Shown piece after piece: positions 12,391 through 25,600 of a stretch of 64,000 nt of DNA. Source of the DNA: Sambucus nigra (Eukaryota > Streptophyta > Magnoliopsida > Dipsacales > Adoxaceae); assembly GCA_949130495.1 (NCBI GenBank), contig OX422213.1, positions 535,789,467 through 535,853,466 of the forward strand. The letters are read 5' to 3'. The position numbers were made by a program, and so were the translations under genes. The first letter of the stretch is position 1. Every line of letters begins with the position of its first letter. Below the pieces are notes generated by a model. It was not told the origin of the DNA, did no database searches, and was given only the letters and a program-made list of their open reading frames with translations.

Positions 12391-15059
12391 GTTTTTAAGC
12401 CTAAGTCTAGAAATATGAAAATTACCATCGTATTCTCAAACCGGGAGTCTCGCGGCTACGGGGTTAGTTCCTACGAGTTACATTGGTCCCGTGGGAGGTG
12501 TTGGTGCCACCCACGAGGTCGTTCGTGGGCTGTTTTGAGTTTTCACCCTCTAACGCCATGTTTTTAAGCCTAAGTCTAGAAATATGAAAATTACCGTCAT
12601 ATTCTCAAACCGGGAGTCCCGCGGATGTGGGGTCAGTTCCTACGAGTTACATTGGCCCCGTGGGAGGTTTTGGTACCACCCACGGGGCCGTTAGAGGGTT
12701 GTTTTGAGTTTTCACCATCTAATGCCATGTTTTTAATCCCAAGTCTAGAAATATGAAAATTAACGTCGTATTCTCAAACCGGGGGTCCCGTGGGTGTGGG
12801 GTCAGTTCCTACGAGTTACATTGGTCCCGTGGGAGGTGTTGGTGCCACCCACGGGGACATTTTGGGACTGTTTCGAGTTCTCACCCACTAACGCCATGTT
12901 TTTAAGCCTAAGTCAAGAAATATGCAAATTATCGTCGTATTCTCAAACTGGGAGGCCCGCGGCTGCGGGGTCAGTTCGTACGAGTAACATTGGTCCTGTG
13001 GGAGGTGTTGGTGCCACCCAGCCTAAGTCTAGAAATATGCAAATTACCATCTCACTCTCAAACTGAAAGACCCGCGGCTGCGGGGTCAGTTCCTAGGAGT
13101 TACATTGGTCCCGTGGTAGGTGTTGGTGCCACCCACGGGGACATTCGGGGGCTATTTTGAGTTTTCACCCTCTTATGTCATGTTTTTAAGCGTAAGTCTA
13201 GAAATATGCAAATTACCGTCGTACTCTCAAACCGGGAGACCCGCGGTTGCGGGGTAAGTTCCTACGAGTTATATTGGTCCCGTGGGAGGCGTTGGTGCCA
13301 CCCACGGGGCCGTTCGGGGGCTATTTCATGTTTTCACCCCCTAACTTCATGTTTTTAAGCCTAAGTCTAAAAATATGCAAATTATCATCGTACTCTCAAA
13401 TCGGGAGACCCGTGGCTGCGGGGTTAGTTCCTACGAGTTACATTGGTCCCGTGGGAGGTGTTGGCGCCACACACGGGGCCGTTAGAGGGCTGTTTCGAGT
13501 TTTCACCCTTTAATGCCATGTTTTTAAGCTTAAGTCTAGAAATATGCGAATTACCATCGTATTATCAAACCGGGAGTCCCGCGGATTCGGGGTCAGTTCC
13601 TACGAGTTACATCGGTCCCTTGAGAGGTGTTGGTGCCACCCACGGGGCCGTTCGGGGTCTGTTTCTAGTTTCCACCCTCTAATGTCATGTTTTTAAGCCT
13701 AGGTCTAGATATATGAAATTATCATCGTACTCTAAAATCGGGAGACCCGCGGTTGCTGGGTTAGTTCCTACGAGTTGCATTGGTCCCGTAGGAGGTGTTG
13801 GCGGCACCCACGGGGCCGTTCTGGGGCTGTTTCGAGTTTTCACCCTCTAACGCCATGTTTTGGTTTAGTCTAGAAATATGCAAATTATCTTCGTTTTCTT
13901 AAATCGGGTGTCCCGCGGTTGCGGGGTCTGTTCCTACGAGTTACATTGGTCCCGTGGGAGGTGTTGGTGCCACCCACGGGGACGTTGGGGGGTTATTTCG
14001 AGTTCTCAACCTCTAACGCCATGTTCTTAAGCCTAAGTCTAGAAATATGGAAATTATCATTGTATTCTCAAATCGGGAGTCCCGCAGCTGCGGAGTCAGT
14101 TCCTACGAGTTACATTGGTCCCGTGGGAGGTGTTGGTGCCACCCACCGGGGCGTTCGGGGGCTGTTTTGAGTTTTCACCCTCTAACACCATATTTTTAAG
14201 CCTAAGTCTAGAAATTTGCAAATTATCGTCGTACTCTCAAATTGAGAGTAATGCGGCTGCGGGGTCAGTTCCTACGAGTTACATTGGTCCCGTGGGAGGT
14301 GTTGGTGCCACCCACGAGGCCGTTCGTGAGCTGTTTTGAGTTTTCACCCTCTAACACCATGTTATTAATCCTAAGTCTAGAAATATGCAAATTACCTTCG
14401 TATTCTCAAACTGGGAGTCCCTCGGATCTGGGGTCAGTTCCTACGAGTTACATTAGTCCCGTGGGAGGTGTTGGTGCCACCCACGGGGCCGTTAGAGGGT
14501 TGTTTCGAGTTTTCACCCTCTAACGCCATGTTTTTAAGCCTAAGTCTAGATATATGAAAATTACCGTCGTATTCTCAAACCCAAAGTCCTGCGGCTGCGG
14601 GGTCAGTTCCTACGAGTTACATTGGTCCCGTGGGACGTATTGGTGCCACCCACGGGGCCGTTCTAGGGTTGTTTCGAGTTTTTACCCTCTAACGTCATGT
14701 TTTTAAGCCTAAGTCTAGAAATATACAAATTGAAGTCGTACTCTCAAATCAGGAGACCCGCGGCTGCGGGGTCAGTTCCTATGAGTTACATTGGTCCCGT
14801 AGGAGGTGTTGGCGCCACCCACGGGACCATTCGGGGGCTGTTTCGAGTTTTCACCCTCAAACGCCATGTTTTTAATCCTAAGTATAGAAATATGCAAATT
14901 ATCATCGTACTCTTAATTAGAGAGTCCCGCGGTTGCGGGGTCAGTTCCGACGTGTTACATTGGTCCCGAGGGAGGTGTTCGTGCCACCCACGGGGCCGTT
15001 CGGGGGTTGCTTCGAGTTTTCACCCTCTAACGCCATGTTTCAAACCTAAGTCTAGAAAT
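12391..15059. repeat. Satellite stretch with no clear higher-order period
   Basis: The monomers are intact and in one orientation, but I could not follow a repeating order of variants here. One 115-bp monomer junction lies at 13,021. The stretch separates block A from the 791-bp units and may be an older, less homogenised part of the array. No gene or mobile element is visible. Confidence 0.7.
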
Positions 15060-16626
15060 ATTCAAATTACCATCGTATTCTCAAATCGGGAGTCTCGCGG
15101 CTGCGGGGTCAATTCCTACGAGTTACATTAGTCCCGTGGGAGGTGTTGGTGCTACCCACGAGGGCGTTCATGGGCTATTTTGAGTTATCACCCTCTAACG
15201 CCATGTTTTTAGGCCTAAGTCAAGACATATGAAAATTACCGTCGTATTCTCAAACCAGGAGTCCCGCGGATGTGGGATTAGTTCCTACGAGTTACATTGG
15301 TCCCGTGGGAGGTGTTCTTGCCACCCACGGGGCCGTTAGAGGGTTGTTTCGAGTTTTTGCCCACTAACGCCATGTTTTTAAGCCCAAGTCTAGAAATATA
15401 CAAATTACCGTCGTATTCTCAAACCGGGAGTCCCGTGGCTGCGGGGTCAGTTCCTACGAGTTACATTGGTCCCGTGGGAGGTATTGGTGCCACCCAACCT
15501 AAGTCTAGAAATATGTAAATTACCGTCATACTCTCAAACCGAAAGACCCGCGGGTGCGGGGTTAGTTCCTACGAGTTACATTGGTCCCGTGGGAGGTGTT
15601 GGTGCCACCCTCAGGGCCGTTCGGGGGCTGTTTCGAGCTTTCACCCTCTAATGTCATTTATTTAAGAATAAGTCTAGAAATGTGCAAATTACCATCGTAC
15701 TCATAAACCGAGAGACCCACTGCTGCAGGGTCAGTTCCTACGAGTTATGTTGGTCCCGTAGGAGGTGTTGGTGCTACCCACGGGGCCGTTCGGTGGCTGT
15801 TTCGAGTTTTCACCCTCTAACGTCATGTTTTTAAGCCTAAGTCTAAAAATATGCAAATTTTCATCGTATTCTCAAATCGGGAGTCTCGCGGCTGCGGGGT
15901 CAATTCCTTCGAGTTACATTGGTCCCGTGGGAGGTGTTGGTGCTACCCACGAGGGCATTCGTGGGCTATTTTGAGTCCATGTTTTTAGGCCTAAGTCAAG
16001 AAATATGAAAATTACCGTCGTATTCTCAAACCAGGAGTCCCGCGGATGTGGGGTTAGTTCCTACGAGTTACATTGGTCCCGTGGGAGGTGTTCTTGCCAC
16101 CCACGGGGCCGTTAGAGGGTTGTTTCGAGTTTTTGCCCACTAACGCCAGGTTTTTAAGCCCAAGTCTAGAAATATACAAATTACCGTCGTATTCTCAAAC
16201 CGGGAGTCCCGCGGCTACGGGGTCAGTCCCTACGAGTTACATTGGTCCCGTGGGAGGTATTGGTGCCACCCAACCTAAGTCTAGAAATATGCAAATTACC
16301 GTCATACTCTCAAACCGAAAGACCCACGGCTGCGGGGTTAGTTCCTACAAGTTACATTGCTCCCGTGGGAGGTGTTGGTGCCACCCTCAGGGCCGTTCGG
16401 GGGCTGTTTCGAGCTTTCATCCTCAAACGTCATTTTTTTAAGCCTAAGTCTACAAATGTGCAAATTACCATCGTACTCACAAACCGGGAGACCCGCTGCT
16501 GCAGGGTCAGTTCCTATGAGTTATGTTGGTGCCGTAGGAGGTGTTGGTGCTACCCACGGGGCCGTTCGGGGGCTGTTTCAAGTTTTCACCCTCTAACGTC
16601 ATGTTTTTAAGCCTAAGTCTAAAAAT
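15060..16626. repeat. 791-bp higher-order repeat, two copies
   Basis: Matching variants at 15,110 and 15,901 (CAATTCCT after TCGCGGCTGCGGGGT) are 791 bp apart, which is exactly four 169-bp monomers plus one 115-bp monomer. Downstream the spacing falls to 776 bp because copy 2 has lost 15 bp at 15,975/15,976 (TATCACCCTCTAACG is missing between TGAGT and CCATG). Both copies carry GTGTTCTTGCCACCCACGGG and the short monomer junction (15,496 and 16,271). Copy edges are approximate. Confidence 0.8.
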
Positions 16627-16723
16627 ATGCAATTTTTTATCGTACTCACAAACCGGGAGTCCCGCGGCTGCGGGGTCAGTCCCTACCAGTTACATTGGTC
16701 CCGTGGGAGGTGTTGGTGCCACC

Positions 16724-19700
16724 CACATGGTCGTTCGGGGACTGTTTCGAGTTCTCACCCTCTAACGCCACGTTTTTAAGCGTAAGTCTAGAAATACGCA
16801 AATTATCGTCTTACTCTTACATAGAGAGTCCCGCGGATGCAGGGTCAGTTCCTACGAGTTACATTGGTCCCGTGGGAGGTGTTGGTGCCACCCACGGTTC
16901 CTTAGAGGGGTGTTTCAAGTTTTCAACCTCTAACGCCATGTTTTTAAGCCTAAGTCTAGAAATATGAAAATTACTGTCGTCTTCTCAAACCGGGAGTCCC
17001 GCGGCTATGGGGTCAGTTCGTACGACTTACATTGGTCCCGTGGGAGGTATTGGTGCCACTCACGGGGGCGTTCGGGGGCTGTTTCGAGTTTTCACCCTCT
17101 AACGCCATATTTTTAAGCCTAAGTCTAGAAATATGCAAATTATCGTCGTACTCTCAAACAGAGAGTCCCGCGGCTGCGGGGTCAGTTCCTACGAGTTACA
17201 TTGTCCCGTGGGAGATGTTAGTGCCACCCACGGGGCCATTCGGGGGCTGTTTTTAGTTTTCACCCTCTAACGCCATGTTTTAAAGCCTAAGTCTAGAAAT
17301 ATGCAAATTATAATCGTATTCTCAAACCGGGAGTCCCGCGGATGTGGGGTTAGTTCCTACGAGTTACATTGGTCCCGTGGGAGGTGTTGGTGCCACCCTC
17401 GGGGCGGTTCGGGGGCTCTTTCGAGCTTTCACCCTCTAACGTTATTTTTTTAAGCCTAAGTCTAGAAATATGCAAATTACCATCGTACTCTCAAACCGGG
17501 AGACCCGCGGCTGCGGGGTCAGTTCCTACGAATTACATTGGTCCCGTGGGAGGTGTTGGTGCCACCCAGGGGGCCGTTCGCGGCCTGTTTTGAGCTTTCA
17601 CGCTCTAACGTGATGTTTTTAAGCCTAAGTATAGAAATGTGCAAATTACCATCATACTCAAAAATCGGGAGACCCGCTGCTGCAGGGTCCGTTCCTACGA
17701 GTTATGTTGGTTCCGTAGGAGGTGTTGGTGCTACCCACGGGGCCGTTCGGGGGCTGTTTTGAGTTTTCACCCTCTAACGTCATGTTTTTAAGCCTAAGTC
17801 TAAAAATTTGTAAATTTTCATCGTACTCACAAACCGGGAGTTCCGCGGCTGCGGGGTCAGTCCCTACCAGTTACATTGGTCCTGTGGGAGGTGTTGGTGC
17901 CACCCACATGGTCGTTCGGGGACTGTTTCGAGTTCTCACCCTCTAACGCCATGTTTTTAAGCCTATGTCTAGAAATATGTAAACTATTGTCTTACTCTTA
18001 TATAGAGAGTCCCGCAGATGCAGGGTCAGTTCCTACGAGTTACATTGGTCCCGTGGGAGGTGTTGGTGCCACCCACGGTTCCTTAGAGGGGTGTTTCGAG
18101 TTTTCAACCTCAAACGCCATGTTTTTATGCCTAAGTCTAGAAATATGAAAATTACCGTCGTATTCTCAAACCGGGAGTCCCGCGGCTACGGGGTCAGTTC
18201 GTACGACTTACATTGGTCCCATGGGAGGTGTTGGTGCCACCCACGGGGGCGTTCGGGGGCTGTTTCGAGTTTTCACCCTCTAACGCCATATTTTTAAGCC
18301 TAAGTCTAGAAATATGCAAATTATCGTCGTACTCTCAAACAGAGAGTCCCGCGGCTGCGGGGTCAGTTCCTACGAGTTACATTGTCCCGTGGGAGGTGTT
18401 GGTGCCACCCACGGGGCCATTCGGGGGATGTTTTTAGTTTTCACCCTCTAACGCCATGTTTTAAAGCCTAAGTCTAGAAATATGCAAATTATCATCGTAT
18501 TCTCAAACCGGGAGTCCCACGGATGTGGGGTTAGTTCCTACGAGTTACATTGGTCCCGTGGGAGGTGTTGGTGCCACTCTCGGGGCGGTTCGGGGGATCT
18601 TTCGAGCTTTCACCCTCTAACGTCATTTTTTAAGCCTAAGTATAGAAATATGCAAATTACCATCGTACTCTCAAACCGGGAGACCCGCGGCTACGGTGTC
18701 AGTTCCTACGAATTACATTGGTCCCGTGGGAGGTGTTGGTGCCACCCACGGGGCCGTTCGGGGGCTGTTTTGAGCTTTCACGCTCTAACGTCATGTTTTT
18801 GAGCCTAAGTATAGAAATGTGCAAATTACCATCGTACTCACAAACCGGGAGACCCGCTGCTGTAGGGTCAGTTCCTACGAGTTATGTTGGTCCCGTAGGA
18901 GGTGTTGGTGCTACCCACGGGGCCGTTAGGGGGCTGTTTCGAGTTTTCACCCTCTAACGTCATGTTTTTGAGCCTAAGCCTAAAAATATACAAATTTTCA
19001 TCGTACTCACAAACCGGGAGTTCCGCGGCTGCAGGGTAAGTCCCTACCAGTTACATTGGTCCCGTGGGAGGTGTTGGTGCCACCCACATGGTCGTTCGGG
19101 GACTGTTTCGAGTTCTCACCCTCTAACGCCATGTGTTTAAGCCTAAGTCTAGAAATATGCAAACTATTGTCTTACTCTTATATAGAGAGTCTCGCGGCTG
19201 AAGGGTCAGTTCCTACGAGTTACATTGGTCCCGTGGGAGGTGTTGGTGCCACCCACGGGGCCATTCGGGGGATGTTTTTAGTTTTCACCCTCTAACGCCA
19301 TGTTTTAAAGCCTAAGTCTAGAAATATGCAAATTATCATCGTATTCTCAAACCGGGAGTCCCACGGATGTGGGGTTAGTTACTACGAGTTACATTGGTCC
19401 CGTGGGAGGTGTTGGTGCCACCCTCGGGGCGGTTCGGGGGATCTTTCGAGCTTTCACCCTCTAACGTCATTTTTTTAAGCCTAAGTCTAGAAATATGCAA
19501 ATTACCATCGCACTCTCAAACCGGGAGACCCGCGGCTACGGTGTCAGTTCCTACGAATTACATTGGTCCCGTGGGAGGTGTTGGTGCCACCCACGGGGCC
19601 GTTCGGGGGCTGTTTTGAGCTTTCACGCTCTAACGTCATGTTTTTGAGCTTAAGTATAGAAATGTGCAAATTACCATCGTACTCACAAACCGGGAGACCC

Positions 19701-19929
19701 GCTGCTGTAGGGTCAGTTCCTACGAGTTATGTTGGTCCCGTAGGAGGTGTTGGTGCTACCCACGGGGCCGTTCGGGGGCTGTTTCGAGTTTTCACCCTCT
19801 AACGTCATGTTTTTAAGCCTAAGCCTAAAAATATACAAATTTTCATCGTACTCACAAATCGGGAGTTCCGCGGCTGCAGGGTAAGTCCCTACCAGTTACA
19901 TTGGTCCCGTGGGAGGTGTTGGTGCCACC
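16724..19929. repeat. 7-mer higher-order repeat (1,181 and 1,180 bp) with an 845-bp 5-mer derivative
   Basis: The rare variant CACATGGTCG, preceded by TCCCTACCAG, starts at 16,724, 17,905, 19,085 and 19,930. The spacings are 1,181, 1,180 and 845 bp, or 7, 7 and 5 monomers. Other rare variants follow the same spacings (CTCGGGGCGGTTC near 17,397, 18,578 and 19,422; GTTATGTTGGT). The 5-mer is a 7-mer that lost two whole units. A weaker relative (CACTTGGTCG) lies at 21,281, eight monomers further on. Confidence 0.88.
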
Positions 19930-22037
19930 CACATGGTCGCTCGGGGACTGTTTCGAGTTCTCACCCTCTAATGCCATGTGTTTAAGCCTAAGTCTAGAAA
20001 TATGCAAACTATTGTCTTACTCTTATATAGAGAGTCTCGTGGCTGAAGGGTCAGTTCCTACGAGTTACATTGGTCCCGTGGGAGGTGTTGGTGCCACCCA
20101 CGGTTCCTTATAGGGGTGTTTCGAGTTTTCAACCTCAAACACCATGTTTTTATGCCTAAGTCTAGAAATATGAAAATTACCATCGTATTCTCAAACCGGG
20201 AGTCCCGCGGCTATGGGGTTAGTTTGTACGACTTACATTGGTCCCGTGGGAGGTGTTGGTGCCACCCACGGGGGCGTTCGGGGGCTGTTTCGAGTTTTCA
20301 CCCTCTAACGCAATATTTTTAAACCTAAGTCTAGAAATATACAAATTACCATCGTATTCTCAAACCGGGAGTCCCGCGGATGTGGGGTTAGTTCCTACGA
20401 GTTACATTGGTCCCGTGGGAGGTGTTGGTGCCACCCACGGGGCCATTCGGGGGCTGTTTTGAGTTTTCACCCTCTAACGCCATGTTTTAAAGCCTAAGTC
20501 TAGAAATATACAAATTATCATCGTATTCTCAAACTGGGAGTCCCGCGGATGTGCGGTCATTTCCTACGAGTTACATTGGTCCCGTGGGAGGTGTTGGTGC
20601 CACCCACGGGGCCGTTAGAGGGATGTTTCAAGTTTTTTCCCTCTAACGCCATGTTTTTAAGCGCAAGTCTAGAAATATACAAATTACAGTCGTATTCTCA
20701 AACCAGGAGTCCCGCGGCTGCGGGGTCAGTTCCTACGAGTTACATTGTTCCCGTGGGAGGTGTTGGTGCCACCCACGGGGCCGTTCGGGGGCTGTTTCGA
20801 GCTTTCACCCTCTAACGTCATTTTTTTAAGCCTAAGTCTAGAAATATGGTAATTACCATCGTACTCTCAAATCGGGAGACCCGCAGCTACGGGGTCAGTT
20901 CCTACGAATTACATTGGTCCCGTGGGAGGTGTTGGTGCCACCCACGGGGCCGTTCAGGGGCTGTTTTGAGCTTTCACCCTCTAACGTCATGTTTTTCAGC
21001 CTAAGTCTGGAAATATGCAAATTACCATCGTACTCACAAATCGGGAGACCCGCAGCTGCAGGGTCAGTTCCTACGAGTTATATTGGTCCCGTAGGAGGTG
21101 TTGGTGCTACCCACGGGTTCGTTCGGGGGATGTTTTGAGTTTTCACTCTCTAACGTCATGTTTTTAAGCCTAAGTCTAAAAATATTCTAATTTTCATCGT
21201 ACTCTCAAACCGGAAGACCCGCGGCTATGGGGTCAGTCCCTACGAGTTACATTGGTCCCGTGGGAGGTGTTGGTGCCACCCACTTGGTCGTTCGGGGGCT
21301 GTTTCGAGTTCTCACCCTCTAACGCCATGTTTTTAAGCCTAAGTCTAGAAATATGAAAATTATCATCTTACTCTTATATAGAGAGTCCCGCGGCTGCAGG
21401 GTCAGTTCCTACGAGTTACATTGGTCCCGTGGGGGGTGTTGGTGCCACCCACGGTTCCGTTAGAGGGCTGTTTCGAGTTTTCAACCTCTAACGCAATGTT
21501 TTTAAGCCTAAGTCTCGAAATATGAAAATTACCATCGTATTCTCAAACCGGGAGTCCTGCGGCTACAGGGTCAGTTCGTACGAGTTACATTGGTCCCGTG
21601 GGAGGTGTTTGTGCCACCCACGGGGGCGTTCGGGGGCTGTTTCGAGTTTTCACCCTCTACCGCCATATTTTTAAGCCTAAGTCTAGAAATATGCAAATTA
21701 TCGTCGTACTCTCAAATAGAGAGTCCCGCGGCTGCGGGGTCAGTTCCTACGAGTTACATTGGTCCCGTGGGAGGTGTTGGTGCCACCCACGGGGCCATTC
21801 GGGGGATGTTTTGAGTTTTCACCCTCTAACGCCATGTTTTTAAGCCTAGGTCTGAAAATATGCAAATTACCATCGTATTCTCAAACCAGGAGTCCCGCGA
21901 ATGTGGGGTTAGTTCCTACGAGTTACATTGGTCCCGTGGGAGGTATTGGTGCAACCCATGGGGCCGTTCAGGGGATGTTTCGAGTTTTCACCCTCTAACA
22001 TCATATTTTTAAGCCTAAGTCTAGAAATATACAAATT

Positions 22038-22369
22038 GAAGTCGTACTCTCGAATCGGGAGACCCGTGGCTGCGGGGTCAGTTCCTATGAGTTACATTGG
22101 TCCTGTGGGAGGTGTTGGTGCTACCCGCGGGGTCGTTAGAGGGCTATTTCGAGTTTTCACCCTCTAAAGCCATGTTATTAAGCCTGAGTCTAGAAATATA
22201 CAAATTACCATCGTATTCTCAAACCGGGAGTCCCGCGGATGTGGGGTTAGTTCCTACGAGTTACATTGGTCCCGTGGGAGGTGTTGGTGCCACCTACGGG
22301 GCCGTTAGAGGGCTGTTTTGAGTTTTCACCCTCTAACGCCATGTTTTAAAGCCTAAGTCTAGAAATATA
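22038..22369. repeat. Two-monomer module with a distant near-copy (left member)
   Basis: This 332-bp stretch carries rare variants in sequence: CTCTCGAATCGGGAGACCCG, GGTCCTGTGGG, CCATGTTATTAAGCCTGAGT, GGTGCCACCTACGGGG and GTTTTAAAGCC. By eye it aligns without gaps to 58,729-59,060 with four differences, all C/T. Confidence 0.9.
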
Positions 22370-22627
22370 CAAATTATCATCGTATTCTCAAACCGGGAGT
22401 CCCGCGGATGTGCGGTCATTTCCTACGAGTTACATTGGTCCCGTGGGAGGTGTTGGTGCCACCCACGGGGCCGTTAGAGGGATGTTTCAAGTTTTTTCCC
22501 TCTAACGCCATGTTTTTAAGCGCAAGTCTAGAAATATACAAATTACAGTCGTATTCTCAAACCAGGAGTCCCGCGGCTATGGGTCAGTTCCTACGAGTTA
22601 CATTGTTCCCGTGGGAGGTGTTGGTGC

Positions 22628-22650
22628 CACCCACGGGTTCGTATTCTCAA
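22628..22650. other. Aberrant monomer junction with TTCG microhomology
   Basis: CCACCCACGGG runs straight into TTCGTATTCTCAAACTGGGA. The rest of that monomer and the start of the next are missing. Parent-like sequences exist in the window: CACGGGTTCGTTCGGGGGAT (21,114-21,133) and ACCTTCGTATTCTC. They share TTCG, which sits at the junction (22,638-22,641). Confidence 0.8.
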
Positions 22651-25600
22651 ACTGGGAGTCCCGCGGATGTGGGGTTAGTTCCTACGAGTTACATTGGTCC
22701 CGTGGGAGGTGTTGGTGCCACCTACGGGGCCGTTAGAGGGCTGTTTCGAGATTTCACCCTCTAACGCCATGTTTTTAAGCCTAAGTCTAGAAATATGCAC
22801 ATTATCATCGTACTCTTAAATAGAGAGTCCCGCAGTTGCGGGGTCAGTTCCTACGAGTTACATTGGTCCCGTGGGAGGTGTTGGTGCTACCCACGGGGCC
22901 GTTCGGGGGTTGTTTCGAGTTTTCACCCTCTAACGTCATGTTTTTAAGCCTAAGTCTAGAAATATACAAATTGAAGTCGTACACTCAAATCGGGAGACCC
23001 GCGGCTGCGGGGTCAGTTCCTACGAGTTACATTGGTCCCGTGGGAGGTGTTGGCGCAACCCACGGGGCCGTTCGGGGGCTTTTTCGATTTTTCACCCTCT
23101 AACGCCATGTTTTTCTTAAGTCTGGAAATATGCCAATTACCTTCGTATTCTCAAATCGGGAGTCCTGCAGCGGGGAGTGTTCCTACTAGTTAGATTGGTC
23201 CCGTGGAAGGTGTTGGTGCCACCCACGGGGACGTTCGGGGATTGTTTTGAGTTCTCTCCCCCTAACACCATGTTTTTAAGCCTAAATCTAGAAATATGCA
23301 AATTATCGTCGTATTCTCAAACCGAGAGTCCCGCGGCTGCGGGGTCAATTCGTACGGGGTAAATTTGTCCCGTGGGAGGTGTTGGTTCCCCCCATGGGGC
23401 CGTACGGGGTCTGTTTCGAGTCTTCAGCCTCTAACGCCATATTTTTAAGCCTAAATCTAGAAATATGCAAATTATCGTCGTACTCTTAAATAGAGAGTCC
23501 CGCGGCTGCGGTGTCAGTTCCTACGAGTTACATTGGTCCCGTGGGAGGAGTTGGTGCCACCCACGGGGTCGTTAGAGGGCCGTTTCGAGTTTTCACCCTC
23601 TAACGCCATGTTTTTAAGGCTAAGTCAAGAAATATGCAAATTACTATCGTATTCTCAAACCGGGAGTCCCGCGGCTTTGAGGTCAGTTCCTACGAGTTAC
23701 ATTGGTCCCATGGGAGGTGTTGGTACCACCCACGGGGACGTTTGGGGACTTTTTCGAGTTCTCACCCTCTAACGCCATGTTTTTAAGCCTAAGTCTAGAA
23801 ATATGCAAATTACCGTCGTATTCTCAATCTGGGAGTCCCGCAGCTGCGGGGTCTGTTCATACGAGTTACATTGGTCCCGTGGGAGGTGTTGGTGCCACCC
23901 AGCTTATGTAAATTACCATCATATTCTCAAACCGAAAGACCCGCGGCTACGGGGTCAGTTCCTACGAGTCACATTGGTCCCGTGGGAGGTGTTGGTGCGA
24001 CACACGGGGCCGTTCGAGGGCTGTTTCGAGTTTTCACCCTCTAACACCATGTTTTTCAGTCTATGTCTAGAAATATGCAAATTACCATCGTATTCTCAAA
24101 CCGAGAGTCTCGCGGCGGCGGGGTCAGTTCCTATGAGTTACATTGGTCCCGTGGGAGGTGTTGATGCCACCCACGGGGCCGTTAGAGGGTTGTTTCGAGT
24201 TTTCACCCACTAACGCCATGTTTTTATGCTAAAGTCAAGAAATATGCAAATTACCATCGTATTCTCAAATCGGGAGTCCCGCGGCTGCGGGGTCAGTTCC
24301 TACGAGTTACATTGGTCTCGTGGGAGGTGTTGGTGCCACCCACGGGGCCGTAAGAGGGTTGTTTCGAGTTTTCACCCGCTAACGCCATGGTTTTAAGCGT
24401 AAGTCTAGAAATATGCAAATTACTGTCGTATTCTCAAACTGGGAGTCCCACGGGGGTGGTTCAGTTCCTACGAGTTACATTAGTCCCGTGGGAGGTATTG
24501 GTGCCACCCACGGGGCCGTTCGGGGGCTGTTTCGAGTTTTCACCCTATAACATCATGTTTTTAAGCCTGAGTCTAGAAATATAAAAATTGAAGTCTTACT
24601 CTCTAATCGGGAGACCCGCGGCTGCGGGGTCAGTTCCTACGAGTTACATTGGTCCCGTGGGAGGTGTGGGCGCCAATCACGGGGCCGTTCGGGGGCTGTT
24701 TCGAGTTTTCACCCTCTAACGCCATATTTTGCTTTAAGTCTAGAAATTTGCAAATTACCTTCGTATTCTCAAACTGGAAGTCCCGTGACTGCGGGGTCAG
24801 TTCCTACGAGTTACATTTGTCCCGTGGGAGGTATTGGTGCCACCCACGGGGCCATTCAGGGGCTGTTTCGAGTTCTCACCCTCTAAGGTCATGTTTTTAA
24901 GCCTAAGTCTAGAAATATAAAAATAGAAGTCGTACTCTGAAATCGGGAGACCCGCGGATGCGGTGTCAGTTCCTACGAGTTACATTGGTCCCGTGGGAGG
25001 TGTTGGCACCACCCACGGGGCCGTTCGGGGGATATTTTGAGTTTTCACCCACTAACGCCATGTTTTTCTTAAGTCCAGAAATGTGAAGATTATCGTTGTA
25101 TTCTCAAATCGGGAGTGTCGCGGCTGCGGGGTGAGTTCCTACGAGTTACATTGGTCCCGTGGGAGGCGTTGATGCCACCCACGAGGCCGTTCGTGGGTTG
25201 TTTTGAGATTTTACCCTCTAACGCCATGTTTTTAAGCCTAAGTCTAGAAATATTCAAATTAGCGTCGTATTCTCAAACCGAGAGTCCCGCGGATGCGGGG
25301 TTAGTTCCTACGAGTTATATTGGTTCCGTGGGAGGTGTTATTGCCATCTACGGGGATGTTAGAGGGTTGTTTCAAGTCTTCACCCTCTAAGGTCATGTTT
25401 TTAATCCTAAGTCTAGAAATATGCAAATTACAATCGTATTCTCAAACCGGGAGTCCCGCGGCTGCGGGGTCAGTTCCTACGAGTTACATTGGTCCCGTGG
25501 GAGGTATTGGTGCCACCCACGGGGCCGTTCAGGTGCTATTTCGAGTTTTCACCCTCTAATGCCACATTTTTAAGCCTAAGTCTAGAAATATACAAATTGA

